Origin: DATJGF01 sp035495315
GTDB lineage: Bacteria; Verrucomicrobiota; Verrucomicrobiia; Limisphaerales; UBA8199
Direction: 5' to 3'
Length of the DNA: 64,000 nucleotides
Assembly (NCBI GenBank): GCA_035495315.1
Contig: DATJGF010000229.1
Location: 62,001 to 126,000 of the forward strand
Positions within the stretch are counted from its first letter, which is position 1, and the number at the start of each line of letters is the position of its first letter. The position numbers and the translations under genes are program-made. The notes under the pieces are model-generated. The model was not told where the DNA came from. It did no database searches and was given only the letters and a program-made list of their open reading frames with translations. This document shows positions 35,453-44,420 of this stretch, one piece after another.

Positions 35453-37033
35453 ATGAGCCCCGCGCACTACGCTCAACCTATGGTTTTTGGATTGAAGCCA
35501 AACAGAGCGTCGGGCCGATTCTTCCGATTGGTCCCGCTGCTGTTGCTTGCGTCGGCGCTGTGTGTTTCCGCCGCCAGTGAGGTCCGCACAAACGAGCTGA
35601 CGTTTCCCCCGCCACTGGCAAGTTATGGAGACGCGCAACTGCCGGATATCTTGGACGTGCTGAAGAACCGCGTTCATAAGGAGCCGTTCAACCTTTGGGC
35701 TACTATCATTTTTCTACTGGCAATCATTCACACGTTTCTCACACATAAATTCGTGCGCTGGTCGCACTTGGTTGAGAAACGTCATCGCGAGCGCCTCGCC
35801 CAACAGCAAAACCAAGCGAGTCCCCTTCCGGGCGGGTCAACTCAGGAACCGACCTGTGCGGCAGCGGTGGTTCTGCATTTCCTGGGGGAAGTTGAGGCTG
35901 TGTTCGGCATTTGGGTGATTCCGTTGTTCATCCTGATGACGGTCCGCCTTGGCTGGCATCGTGCCGTCAACTACCTCGACAACCCAACGGCGTACATCGA
36001 GCCGATCTTCGTAGTTGTCATCATGGCTATTTCATCGACCCGCCCTGTGCTTAGACTCGCTGAACATTGCCTGGGCTGGTTGGCGCGCCTCGGCGGCGGC
36101 GGCCCGGGCGCGTGGTGGATGGCAATCCTTACTGCCGGTCCGGTGCTCGGCTCGGTGATAACTGAACCGGCGGCGATGACCATTTCGGCCCTGCTCTTGC
36201 GACGACAATTTTATGAACTGAAACCAGCCCCGCGGCTCGCGTATGCCACGCTGGGTTTGCTCTTCGTCAACATATCCGTGGGCGGAGTTTTGACCCACTT
36301 TGCCGCACCGCCCGTGCTGATGGTCGCCTCACGCTGGGGCTGGAATACGCCGTTCATGTTTCGACAATTTGGGGAAGCCGCCCTCGCCGGCATCGTCATA
36401 TCCAATATTATCTATTACCTTGCTTTTCGCCGCTCGATCGCCCAACTCGCTTCCCAACAACTGACTTTCACCACTTCGGAAACCAAAGAGTCTCAAACTC
36501 CCATTCCCGCATGGGTAACCATCGGGAATCTGATCGTGATGGCCTGGACCGTCCTGGTGTCCCATTACCCGGTCCTCGTCGTCGGTGGCTTTCTTTTCTT
36601 CGTTGCCTTTGTTGAGGTAACGAGCGACTACCAATCTGAGTTGCAGCTGCGCTCGCCTATTTTGGTCGGCTTCTTTCTCGCCGGGCTGGTTATCCACGGG
36701 GGCCTGCAACAGTGGTGGATTGGACCGGTCCTCAGCCGTTTGGGCGAACAAACGCTCATGTTTGGCGCCCTCGTTCTAACCGCCTTCAATGACAACGCGG
36801 CAATCACCTACCTGGCCACGCTTGTCCCGGATCTCTCGGAGGGGATGAAATTTGCCGTTGTCGCCGGCGCGGTTACCGGTGGGGGCTTGACGGTTATTGC
36901 CAATGCTCCCAATCCGGCCGGACAGTCGCTTCTGAGTTGCTATTTTCCCGACGGTATTGCACCACTGGGGCTGTTGCTGGGGGCCCTGCCCGCGACGTTG
37001 GTTATGCTCTTATGTTTCCTCGTTATTGGCTGA
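35453..37033 (+). CDS. putative Na+/H+ antiporter (Na_H_antiport_3 type)
   Basis: 526 residues with a signal-like N-terminal segment (VPLLLLASALCVSAA), then about 11 membrane segments. ILTAGPVLGSVITEPAAMTISALLLRRQFY, VNISVGGVLTHFAAPPVLMVA and FGALVLTAFNDNAAITYLATLVP recall the half-membrane re-entrant motifs of the NhaD/CitM ion-transporter superfamily. It probably expels Na+ in exchange for protons. The region around 430-500 is glycine-rich as usual for these carriers. No operon partner; the next gene is 288 bases on. Confidence 0.82.
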   Translation: MSPAHYAQPMVFGLKPNRASGRFFRLVPLLLLASALCVSAASEVRTNELTFPPPLASYGDAQLPDILDVLKNRVHKEPFNLWATIIFLLAIIHTFLTHKFVRWSHLVEKRHRERLAQQQNQASPLPGGSTQEPTCAAAVVLHFLGEVEAVFGIWVIPLFILMTVRLGWHRAVNYLDNPTAYIEPIFVVVIMAISSTRPVLRLAEHCLGWLARLGGGGPGAWWMAILTAGPVLGSVITEPAAMTISALLLRRQFYELKPAPRLAYATLGLLFVNISVGGVLTHFAAPPVLMVASRWGWNTPFMFRQFGEAALAGIVISNIIYYLAFRRSIAQLASQQLTFTTSETKESQTPIPAWVTIGNLIVMAWTVLVSHYPVLVVGGFLFFVAFVEVTSDYQSELQLRSPILVGFFLAGLVIHGGLQQWWIGPVLSRLGEQTLMFGALVLTAFNDNAAITYLATLVPDLSEGMKFAVVAGAVTGGGLTVIANAPNPAGQSLLSCYFPDGIAPLGLLLGALPATLVMLLCFLVIG

Positions 37034-37321
37034 GATGCTGCAAACGCGAAAAGGCCTGACTTCAGTCCTCTTAGCACGAATCCCTTTAAGGAAGCGGAAG
37101 TCGAAAGGCAATCTCAAGGACGTCATATCGCCCTTCTGACTCTAGGCATGCGTTTTACGATACTTTCGCGCCTTTGTTGTAAGCTCTTGCAACCAAATCA
37201 TCACTGAGTATTGACCCACCCTGCGACCAGACTGGCATAATTTGTGCAAATGCACAACCACCGATGCGAAGGGGCAGCGTTGGCTTTGGCCTTCCCAGGC
37301 GCATCGCCGAAAGGCACCAAG
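37034..37321. other. intergenic leader before the DUF3141 operon
   Basis: Nearly 290 bases between the antiporter stop and the chosen DUF3141 start. Apart from the sigma-54-like site at 37233-37248 no gene or repeat was recognised. Confidence 0.5.
37233..37248 (+). promoter_or_regulatory. possible sigma-54 promoter
   Basis: TGGCATAATTTGTGCA matches the -24/-12 consensus TGGCAC-R-N4-TTGC-W at 10 of 12 fixed positions, with the essential GG and GC exactly ten bases apart. Transcription would start near 37259, downstream of the GTG at 37244 and the ATG at 37250, leaving ATG 37322 as the first usable start of the DUF3141 gene. Confidence 0.4.
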
Positions 37322-39679
37322 ATGTTTCGGTCCATTACAAACCTCGTTGGGACTGCCGAGATTAACCTCAAGCTCGCCCGAATCTACCAAAAACGCACGA
37401 AGCTGGCGCGGGAGCATTTCGAAGAACGGATCCGGACAGCCTGTGACAAGCACCTGAGGGAAGTCGTGAACAATCCCATGTTCCTATGCGACCTGTGGAA
37501 TGGTTACTTTTCTTACGCGCTGGATTGCGCCCAGAGGTCGATTCTGTTTTGGGACACGTTGCGGCAGCGGGGTAACAGCTATCTCGAACACGAGCGCGCC
37601 GGCAAACCCCCGGTACTGCACTTCGGGTATGAAATCGTGCTGGATGCGCGCAAGTTCAAACGCCCGGTAAATTATGCGCTGCTGCGGATACTTCCCCCTC
37701 CCGGTATAAGAATTGACCCGAAACGCCGACCCTACCTCATCATCGATCCCCGTGCGGGCCACGGACCAGGTATCGGCGGATTCAAGGACGACTCGCAAAT
37801 CGGAGTTGCTCTGCGCGAATCTCACCCCGTCTATTTTGTCACTTTCTTCCCGGACCCCGAACCAGGTCAGACCCTGTTGGACGTCACCGCTGCGGAACAA
37901 CAGTTTGTTCGCAAGGTCCGTCAACTCCATCCGGATAGTCCCAAACCGGTGTTGATCGGCAATTGCCAGGGCGGTTGGGCAGCCATGATGTTAGCTGCGT
38001 CAGATACGAACAACGTTGGCCCGATCGTTATCAACGGGGCACCGATGTCTTATTGGGGGGGCGCCTGGCGCGAAGGCGAAGGTGATAACCCGATGCGGTA
38101 CGCGGCAGGCCTGCTGGGAGGCACCTGGCTGGCATCTTTGGCGGCGGACCTCGGCAATGGTGTTTTTGACGGCGCATGGCTCGTGCAGAATTTTGAAGGC
38201 CTCAATCCCGCCAACACGTTTTGGGACAAGTACTATCATCTCTTTGCGAACATTGATACCGAGCCGCCCCGTTTCCTGGAATTCGAACGTTGGTGGGGAG
38301 GCTATTTCCTAATGAATCGCCAGGAAATCGAGTGGATCACCCAGAATCTATTCGTCGGTAATAAACTGTGGTCTGGCGAAACTCGCGCCATTGACGCCAA
38401 AGCTCTCGATCTGCGCGAGATTAAGTCTCCGATCATTCTCTTTGCTTCATTGGGAGACAACATCACGCCGCCACAGCAAGCCTTCAATTGGGTGGCTGAT
38501 GTGTACGGCTCCACCGATGAGATTAAGGCCCGCGGACAGGTCATCGTGGGGCTTTTACATCAGGACGTCGGACATTTGGGGATCTTCGTCTCAGGTCGAG
38601 TCGCTAAAAAGGAACACACGCAGATTGTTTCAGTTCTCAAGTCGATCGAAGCCTTGCCCCCAGGTCTCTACGGCATGCAGATCCTCGAACGGAGGCCTGC
38701 CAATGGCAAAGTGGAGTATGACGTTCAGTTTGTGGAGTACCGCCTCGAAGAAGTCCAGAAGCGCCTGAACCGTTTTAAGCGAGTCGACGAAAAACCTTTT
38801 AAGGCTGTCGTCGATATCGCGGATTTTAACCAGCACGCCTATGAGCTGTTTGCGCGACCCCTGATTCAGGCCAGTGCAAATGATGGAACCGCGAAATTCT
38901 TGCGTACCATGCATCCATTGCGATTTCAGCGCTGGGCCGTCTCGGATCTTAACCCGTGGCTGGCCTGGCTTGGCCCTATGGCCGCAACCGCCAGGACCGG
39001 GAGGCGCAGTTTGGGCCAGGACGTGCCGGCCCGCCGGCTTGAGGGGATTATGTCTGAACTGATCAGTGCCTCTCTCGATTTGTATCGAGAGATCCGCGAT
39101 GCCATCAGCGAGGTTTTATTCTACCAAATCTACGGGAACCTGTTTTCGCTTCACCTCGCCGACTATGACCGGGACGCAACACAGGAAAGCGGTTGGGCAG
39201 CGGAAGAGGGGCATGAGCAATTTAAGCAACAGGCCCTGGCTTCGATCTCGGAGGGAGGGTACCCGGCGGCAGTCGCGCGGGTCTTTTCTCTGCTCGCGCG
39301 ACACGGCGCGCCCTTCCCTCTAACGCAACTCCATCTAAAGAAGGAGCTCGCCGAAAAGTTCATCGACCTGTTGCCGGTAACTTCACCGGAGGAACAGCGG
39401 CGGATCCGTGGCATACAGGATTTGATTGTGCGTTACGACCCCGAGCAGGCGCTGAGCACCTTGCCAAAACTGCTTGCCAACCCAACCGATCGCAACCGGC
39501 TCCGCGATCTTCTGAGACGAGTGATGGCCGAGGATGCGGTGCGCCAACTCAAACTAACCAAACAGCAACTGAAGCGGCTTCACCAAATCTTGAAGGTTCT
39601 CTCCCGACCGGTACGGCAACGCCCGAAAGCCAGGACCAACCGATTACGCAAATCAGGGCGAGCCCTTCAGCCAGCCTAA
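37322..39679 (+). CDS. DUF3141 protein (poly-3-hydroxyalkanoate synthase-like hydrolase)
   Basis: 785 residues from ATG 37322; the frame is open back to 37244. DYRDPR-like N-terminal helices, then an alpha/beta hydrolase core with LIIDPRAGHGPGIGGFKDDSQIG and VLIGNCQGGWAAMM, where C215 sits in a GxCxG lipase box as in PHA synthases rather than the usual serine. LFASLGDNITPPQQAFNW gives the aspartate and LLHQDVGHLGIF the histidine. A helical region of 350 residues follows. DUF3141 proteins are often found with phosphotransacetylase, acetate kinase and FabI genes, as here. It may move hydroxyacyl groups, but no polymerase activity is established. Confidence 0.85.
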   Translation: MFRSITNLVGTAEINLKLARIYQKRTKLAREHFEERIRTACDKHLREVVNNPMFLCDLWNGYFSYALDCAQRSILFWDTLRQRGNSYLEHERAGKPPVLHFGYEIVLDARKFKRPVNYALLRILPPPGIRIDPKRRPYLIIDPRAGHGPGIGGFKDDSQIGVALRESHPVYFVTFFPDPEPGQTLLDVTAAEQQFVRKVRQLHPDSPKPVLIGNCQGGWAAMMLAASDTNNVGPIVINGAPMSYWGGAWREGEGDNPMRYAAGLLGGTWLASLAADLGNGVFDGAWLVQNFEGLNPANTFWDKYYHLFANIDTEPPRFLEFERWWGGYFLMNRQEIEWITQNLFVGNKLWSGETRAIDAKALDLREIKSPIILFASLGDNITPPQQAFNWVADVYGSTDEIKARGQVIVGLLHQDVGHLGIFVSGRVAKKEHTQIVSVLKSIEALPPGLYGMQILERRPANGKVEYDVQFVEYRLEEVQKRLNRFKRVDEKPFKAVVDIADFNQHAYELFARPLIQASANDGTAKFLRTMHPLRFQRWAVSDLNPWLAWLGPMAATARTGRRSLGQDVPARRLEGIMSELISASLDLYREIRDAISEVLFYQIYGNLFSLHLADYDRDATQESGWAAEEGHEQFKQQALASISEGGYPAAVARVFSLLARHGAPFPLTQLHLKKELAEKFIDLLPVTSPEEQRRIRGIQDLIVRYDPEQALSTLPKLLANPTDRNRLRDLLRRVMAEDAVRQLKLTKQQLKRLHQILKVLSRPVRQRPKARTNRLRKSGRALQPA

Positions 39680-39689
39680 AACGAAAACT

Positions 39690-41081
39690 ATGGAATCTCT
39701 GACGAACGTCACCTTCAAAGAAATCAAGGTTGGCGACACAGCCACTGTCACCCGGCGTCTGAGCCGCCCTGAGGTCGAAGCGCTGGCACTGGTTGGCGGC
39801 GATGTCGATGCTTTCCACATCATCAAAGGTGAAGAGCTTAGTTCAGGTGCCCTACGAACTGAAGCTGTCGGGGCCGAGGCATTGCTTTCGGGTCTTTTGA
39901 ATCGAAAGCTGCCTGGCCCCGGCACCTCGATTGCCGCGCAGGACCTACAATTTGATGGCAACGTGCAACCCGGCGACGAGCTGGTAGCCACGGTGACAGC
40001 ACGTCAGAAAAACGCAAAAAAAGGGTTGGTCGTGTTTGACTGCCGTGTCCGTTCGAACGGCCACGACCTCATCACCGGCACCGTGACCGTACGCGCCCCC
40101 GAACGGCGGCTGCACTATGCCGATGTGGCAACTCCACAGGTCATTCTTCGTCGCACTGACAAATACGCCAAATTGCTCAAGGAATGTGAAGCGCTGCCGC
40201 CGATCACCTGCGTTGTGGCCCACCCGTGTGATCGGGACTCGCTGCTCGGCCCGGTTGAAGCCGCCAGCCTGGGGTTAATCGACCCGATCCTCGTCGGTCC
40301 AGAGGAAAAAATCCGCGCCGTAGCCAAGGCCGAAGGCCTGGAGCTCTCGCCTTATCGCATCGTAGCAACCGAACATAGCCATGCTTCGGCAGAAAAAGCT
40401 GTCGCCCTGGTCCGTGCGGGAGAAGGCGAAGCCCTGATGAAGGGGAGCCTGCATACCGACGAGTTGATGGGGGCAGTCGTCTCCTCGGCAACGGGGTTGC
40501 GCACCAACCGCCGCATCAGTCACGTCTTTCTGATGGACGTGCCGAGCCACCCGCAGGCCCTGGCCATCACCGACGCGGCAATTAATATCGCTCCCACCCT
40601 CGAGGACAAAATGCACATCGCACAGAACGTCATCGATTTGGTCCACGTGCTTGGTGTCGCTAACCCCAAAGTCGCGATTTTGTCCGCCGTCGAAACTATT
40701 AATCCTAAAATTCCTTCGACCCTTGATGCTGCTGCGCTCTGCAAAATGGCTGACCGTGGCCAGATAACCGGAGCCACGCTTGATGGTCCTCTCGCCTTTG
40801 ACAACGCCATCAGTGAGGCAGCGGCTAAAACCAAAAAAATCACCTCACCCGTCGCAGGTAAAGCCGACATCCTGCTCGTTCCCGACTTAGAGGCGGGAAA
40901 CATGCTCGCTAAACAATTACAGTACCTCGCCGGGGCCGATGCAGCCGGGATAGTCCTCGGCGCGCGGGTGCCGATTGTCCTGACGAGCCGCGCCGACAAC
41001 GTGCGCACACGGTTAGCCTCCATCGCCGTGATGAAACTCCTCGCTCATTCGAGGCGAACGGGCGATAAACCTGTTCGTTAA
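39690..41081 (+). CDS. bifunctional enoyl-CoA hydratase (MaoC) / phosphate acetyltransferase
   Basis: 463 residues. The first 140 form a MaoC-like hot-dog domain (FKEIKVGDTATVTRRLSRPEVEALALVGGDVDAFH), which hydrates enoyl-CoA or binds acyl-CoA. The rest is a phosphate acetyl/butyryltransferase domain with CVVAHPCDRDSLLGPVEAA and SSATGLRTNRRISHVFLMD. The second half converts acyl-CoA and phosphate to acyl-phosphate and CoA, which the kinase encoded four bases downstream can use to make ATP. Together with DUF3141, this fusion is a recognisable operon pair. Confidence 0.92.
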   Translation: MESLTNVTFKEIKVGDTATVTRRLSRPEVEALALVGGDVDAFHIIKGEELSSGALRTEAVGAEALLSGLLNRKLPGPGTSIAAQDLQFDGNVQPGDELVATVTARQKNAKKGLVVFDCRVRSNGHDLITGTVTVRAPERRLHYADVATPQVILRRTDKYAKLLKECEALPPITCVVAHPCDRDSLLGPVEAASLGLIDPILVGPEEKIRAVAKAEGLELSPYRIVATEHSHASAEKAVALVRAGEGEALMKGSLHTDELMGAVVSSATGLRTNRRISHVFLMDVPSHPQALAITDAAINIAPTLEDKMHIAQNVIDLVHVLGVANPKVAILSAVETINPKIPSTLDAAALCKMADRGQITGATLDGPLAFDNAISEAAAKTKKITSPVAGKADILLVPDLEAGNMLAKQLQYLAGADAAGIVLGARVPIVLTSRADNVRTRLASIAVMKLLAHSRRTGDKPVR

Positions 41082-41085
41082 GCTC

Positions 41086-42306
41086 ATGACAGACGCCATC
41101 CTGGTCCTGAACGCGGGCTCCTCGAGTATCAAGTTCTCTGTGTTCCTCGTCGAACAGGACCAGCTCAAATTGAACCTCAATGGCCAAATCGAAGGCCTTT
41201 TTACTTCGCCGCGATTCCTCGCCAAAAGTACCGATGGCACGGTTATCAGCGAGAAGGCCTGGGGCGAAGGGGTCAAGCTTGACCACGACGGCGCGATTGA
41301 ACATTTGCGTGTCTTCCTCGGAGAACTGAGAGGCAAGCTGCGGCCTGTCGGCATCGGGCATCGGGTTGTCCTGGGCGGCCTTAAATACTTCCAGCCGGTG
41401 CGGGTAAACGCGCAAGTCCTTGCCGACCTCGAACAACTGATCCCCTTGGTGCCCTTGCATCAGCCGCATAACCTTGCGCCGATTCGTCTGCTCCTTCAGC
41501 GCATGCCGGATGTGCCTCAAGTGGCATGCTTCGATACCGCGTTTCATCACACCAACCCGCCGCTGGCGCAAATGTACGCGCTCCCAAAGGAATTGAACGA
41601 CGCCGGAGTTCGCCGCTACGGCTTCCACGGCCTCTCCTATGAATACATCGCTTCAGTGCTGCCCGAGGCCGCGCCTGACGCCGCCGCCGGGAGAACCGTG
41701 GTTCTGCATCTGGGCAACGGTTCGAGCATGTGCGCCATGAATGCCGGTAAGAGCGTCGCCACTACAATGGGGTTCTCGGCACTCGATGGCTTGCCGATGG
41801 GTACGCGCTGCGGAACGCTGGATCCCGGCGTGATTCTCTTTTTGCTGGATCACCGCAAGATGGATGTACGCGCTATAGAAAAATTGCTCTCCAGCCAGTC
41901 CGGACTCCTCGGTGTCTCCGGCATCTCGAGTGACGTCCGAAACTTGCTCGAGAGCCAGGAGCCGCGTGCGAAACTGGCGCTGGACCTCTATGTCTATCGC
42001 ATTGGACGCGAGTTGGGCTCGCTTGCGGCAGCCCTCGGTGGGCTGGATGCCATCGTCTTTACGGCGGGGATCGGCCAGAACGCCGTGCCCATTCGCGCCA
42101 GCATTTGCCGTGACGCTGCCTGGCTGGGCGTGGAACTTGACCCGGCTGCGAATAACAAAGGTGGACCTTGTATCACGACGCCGCGCAGCCGTGTAACCGG
42201 GCTGGTATTGCGGACCGATGAGGAACTGATGATTGCACGCCATGCTCTACGCACGGTCGCCGGCACCCCTAAAGAGCAAACCAATATCCTAGCCAGGACA
42301 CCATGA
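41086..42306 (+). CDS. ackA: acetate/propionate kinase
   Basis: 406 residues, standard for acetate kinases. LVLNAGSSSIKFSVF is the N-terminal phosphate-binding motif; ACFDTAFHH and YGFHGLSYEYI carry substrate-binding residues; VVLHLGNGSSMCAM and DGLPMGTRCGTLDPG the nucleotide site; FTAGIGQNA the C-terminal one. It makes acetate and ATP from acetyl phosphate and ADP, or the reverse. It follows the phosphotransacetylase by four bases and overlaps the next gene by ATGA. Confidence 0.93.
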   Translation: MTDAILVLNAGSSSIKFSVFLVEQDQLKLNLNGQIEGLFTSPRFLAKSTDGTVISEKAWGEGVKLDHDGAIEHLRVFLGELRGKLRPVGIGHRVVLGGLKYFQPVRVNAQVLADLEQLIPLVPLHQPHNLAPIRLLLQRMPDVPQVACFDTAFHHTNPPLAQMYALPKELNDAGVRRYGFHGLSYEYIASVLPEAAPDAAAGRTVVLHLGNGSSMCAMNAGKSVATTMGFSALDGLPMGTRCGTLDPGVILFLLDHRKMDVRAIEKLLSSQSGLLGVSGISSDVRNLLESQEPRAKLALDLYVYRIGRELGSLAAALGGLDAIVFTAGIGQNAVPIRASICRDAAWLGVELDPAANNKGGPCITTPRSRVTGLVLRTDEELMIARHALRTVAGTPKEQTNILARTP

Positions 42307-43082
42307 AAGGTAAGGCAGCCATCATCACCGGTTCTACCAGCGGCATCGGCTTGGGCATCGCCCAGGCCCTGGCGGCCCAAGGCAGCGATATCCTCCTCAA
42401 TGGCTTTGGCGACGCCACCCAAATCGGCAATCTACAAAAAACACTGGCGGCTACGCACGGAGTGCGGGTCAGTTACAGCGGCGCAGACCTCTCCAAGCCC
42501 GCTGCGGTGTTGGCGATGGTCGAGCAAGCAACCAACGAACTTGGCCGAGTCGACATCCTCGTCAATAACGCCGGCATTCAATTCACCGCCCCTGTTCAAG
42601 AGTTCCCGATCGAACGCTGGGACGCAATCATAGCCATTAACCTATCGGCGGTGTTCCACGCCATCCGTGCCGTGCTCCCGCAAATGTTAAGTCGCAACTG
42701 GGGACGAATCATCAACGTGGCTTCCACGCACGGGTTAGTCGCCTCGACCCACAAAGCCGCATACGTCGCCGCCAAACATGGCGTGCTGGGGCTGACCAAG
42801 GTGGTGGCGCTGGAGACCGCCACGACTGGCGTCACGTGTAACGCCATTTGTCCGGGCTGGGTTTTGACACCGCTGGTTCAAAAACAGATCGATGAACTGG
42901 CTACCCGCGAAAACCTCAGCCCCGAAGCTGCAAGAATGCGCCTGCTGGGTGAAAAGCAACCCTCGCTCGAGTTTGCCACTCCCGAGCAACTTGGTGCCTT
43001 GGCAGTGTTCCTTTGCTCCGACGCCGCAACACAGATCCGCGGCGCAGCTCTTCCGGTCGATGGCGGATGGACCGCGCAATAG
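42303..43082 (+). CDS. bdhA: 3-hydroxybutyrate dehydrogenase (SDR family)
   Basis: 259 residues, short-chain dehydrogenase fold. GSTSGIGLGIA binds the nucleotide, NNAGIQFTAPVQEFP follows, and Y154-x3-K158 (YVAAKHG) is the catalytic pair. VLTPLVQKQIDELA and LGEKQPSLEFATPEQLG after it match bacterial BdhA closely, which interconverts 3-hydroxybutyrate and acetoacetate with NAD(H). Overlap with the kinase (ATGA) and short gap before the CoA transferase put it in the same operon; acetoacetate would be its shared intermediate with that transferase. Confidence 0.9.
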   Translation: MKGKAAIITGSTSGIGLGIAQALAAQGSDILLNGFGDATQIGNLQKTLAATHGVRVSYSGADLSKPAAVLAMVEQATNELGRVDILVNNAGIQFTAPVQEFPIERWDAIIAINLSAVFHAIRAVLPQMLSRNWGRIINVASTHGLVASTHKAAYVAAKHGVLGLTKVVALETATTGVTCNAICPGWVLTPLVQKQIDELATRENLSPEAARMRLLGEKQPSLEFATPEQLGALAVFLCSDAATQIRGAALPVDGGWTAQ

Positions 43083-43097
43083 CCTGGAAGAAACGCT

Positions 43098-43745
43098 ATG
43101 AAAACAATTTCAGTCCAGCAGGCCGTCGAACTCATCCCAGACGGCGCGAGTCTCATGATTGGTGGCTTCATGGGAGTGGGTTCGCCTGAACGGGTTATCG
43201 ATGAACTTGTACGACAGGGCCAGCGTGATTTGACCGTGATCGGAAACGACACGGCGCGACCCGGCGTGGGGATCGGCAAACTGGTAACCGCGGGCCTGCT
43301 CCGCAAAGCCATTGTCAGCCACATCGGGCTAAACCCCGAAACTCAGCAACAGATGCTCGCTGGCAAGCTTGAAGTCGAATTAGTGCCGCAAGGTACCCTG
43401 ATCGAGCGTATCCGGTGCGCCGCGTTTGGGCTCGGCGCGGTCTTAACCCCTACGGGTGTTGGCACAGTTGTCGAACAGGGCAAGCACAAGCTCGCAGTTG
43501 AGGGTAAAGACTACCTGCTGGAAACAGCCTTGCAGGCTGACTTCGCTCTGGTGCAAGCGATGATGGCTGATTACCTCGGCAACCTTAGTTATGCCCTGAC
43601 GGCGCGCAACTTCAACCCGGTCATCGCCATGGCGGCCGGCACCGTTATTGTCAGCGTAAACCACATTGTCCCGGTGGGGGTGATCTCGCCAGATCATGTC
43701 GTAACGCCGGGCGCCGTCGTAGATTACCTGGTTACCAACACCTGA
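43098..43745 (+). CDS. 3-oxoacid CoA-transferase, subunit A
   Basis: 215 residues. SLMIGGFMGVGSPERVIDELVRQGQRDLTVIGND is the CoA-binding N-terminal region of the AtoD/ScoA family, and GIGKLVTAGLLRKAIVSHIGLNPETQ the next conserved block. The A subunit binds CoA and forms a heterotetramer with subunit B, encoded five bases downstream. It likely moves CoA between acetate, acetoacetate or a related acid, linking the hydroxybutyrate dehydrogenase to the acyl-CoA pool. Confidence 0.92.
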   Translation: MKTISVQQAVELIPDGASLMIGGFMGVGSPERVIDELVRQGQRDLTVIGNDTARPGVGIGKLVTAGLLRKAIVSHIGLNPETQQQMLAGKLEVELVPQGTLIERIRCAAFGLGAVLTPTGVGTVVEQGKHKLAVEGKDYLLETALQADFALVQAMMADYLGNLSYALTARNFNPVIAMAAGTVIVSVNHIVPVGVISPDHVVTPGAVVDYLVTNT

Positions 43746-43750
43746 ATTCT

Positions 43751-44401
43751 ATGGAGCCTCAACACATTATTGCACGGCGCATCGCCCGGGAGCTTCGCTC
43801 GGGAATGCTGGTCAATCTCGGCGTCGGCATACCGACCCTGGTGGCGAATTACGTGCCCGCAGGTGTAAACGTTTTCTTTCAATCCGAAAACGGTCTGATT
43901 GGAACGGGTCCGATCCCTGAAGCAGGCATGGCACACCCTACCCTGACGGATGCGGGTGGCCAACCCGTCACCGCCTTGCCAGGTGCCTGCGCGTTTGATA
44001 GTGCGATGTCCTTCGGCTTCATTCGCGGGGGACACTTGGACATGACCGTCCTTGGCGGTTTGCAGGTGGACGAACACGGCCTGCTCGCCAATTGGATGAT
44101 CCCAGGCAAAATGGTCCCCGGCATGGGCGGCGCGATGGACCTCGTCACGGGCGCAAAGCGCGTGGTCGTCGCGATGCAACATACCGCCAAAGGTAAACCG
44201 AAGATTGTCCGGCAGTGCTCGCTGCCGCTTACCTCAATCCGATCCGTCGACCTGGTTGTGACGGAATTGGCCGTGATTGGTTTCCCCAACGGCCAGGCCA
44301 CTCTCCTCGAAACCGCGCCGGGCATAGCCGTTACTGACGTGCTGGCACAGACAGAGGCCAGACTCCAGGTGCCGGACCAGGTTCCGGTCATGCCGTTATA
44401 A
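43751..44401 (+). CDS. 3-oxoacid CoA-transferase, subunit B
   Basis: 216 residues. FFQSENGLIGTG contains the catalytic glutamate (E46) of the SENG motif that forms the glutamyl-CoA intermediate. GGHLDMTVLGGLQVDEHGLLANWMIPGKMVPGMGGAMDL is the long signature of AtoA/ScoB. Partner of the preceding gene. Preceded and followed by short gaps in the same direction, it stays within the DUF3141-to-FabI operon. Confidence 0.93.
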   Translation: MEPQHIIARRIARELRSGMLVNLGVGIPTLVANYVPAGVNVFFQSENGLIGTGPIPEAGMAHPTLTDAGGQPVTALPGACAFDSAMSFGFIRGGHLDMTVLGGLQVDEHGLLANWMIPGKMVPGMGGAMDLVTGAKRVVVAMQHTAKGKPKIVRQCSLPLTSIRSVDLVVTELAVIGFPNGQATLLETAPGIAVTDVLAQTEARLQVPDQVPVMPL

Positions 44402-44420
44402 ATCGCAAACTATTCTAATT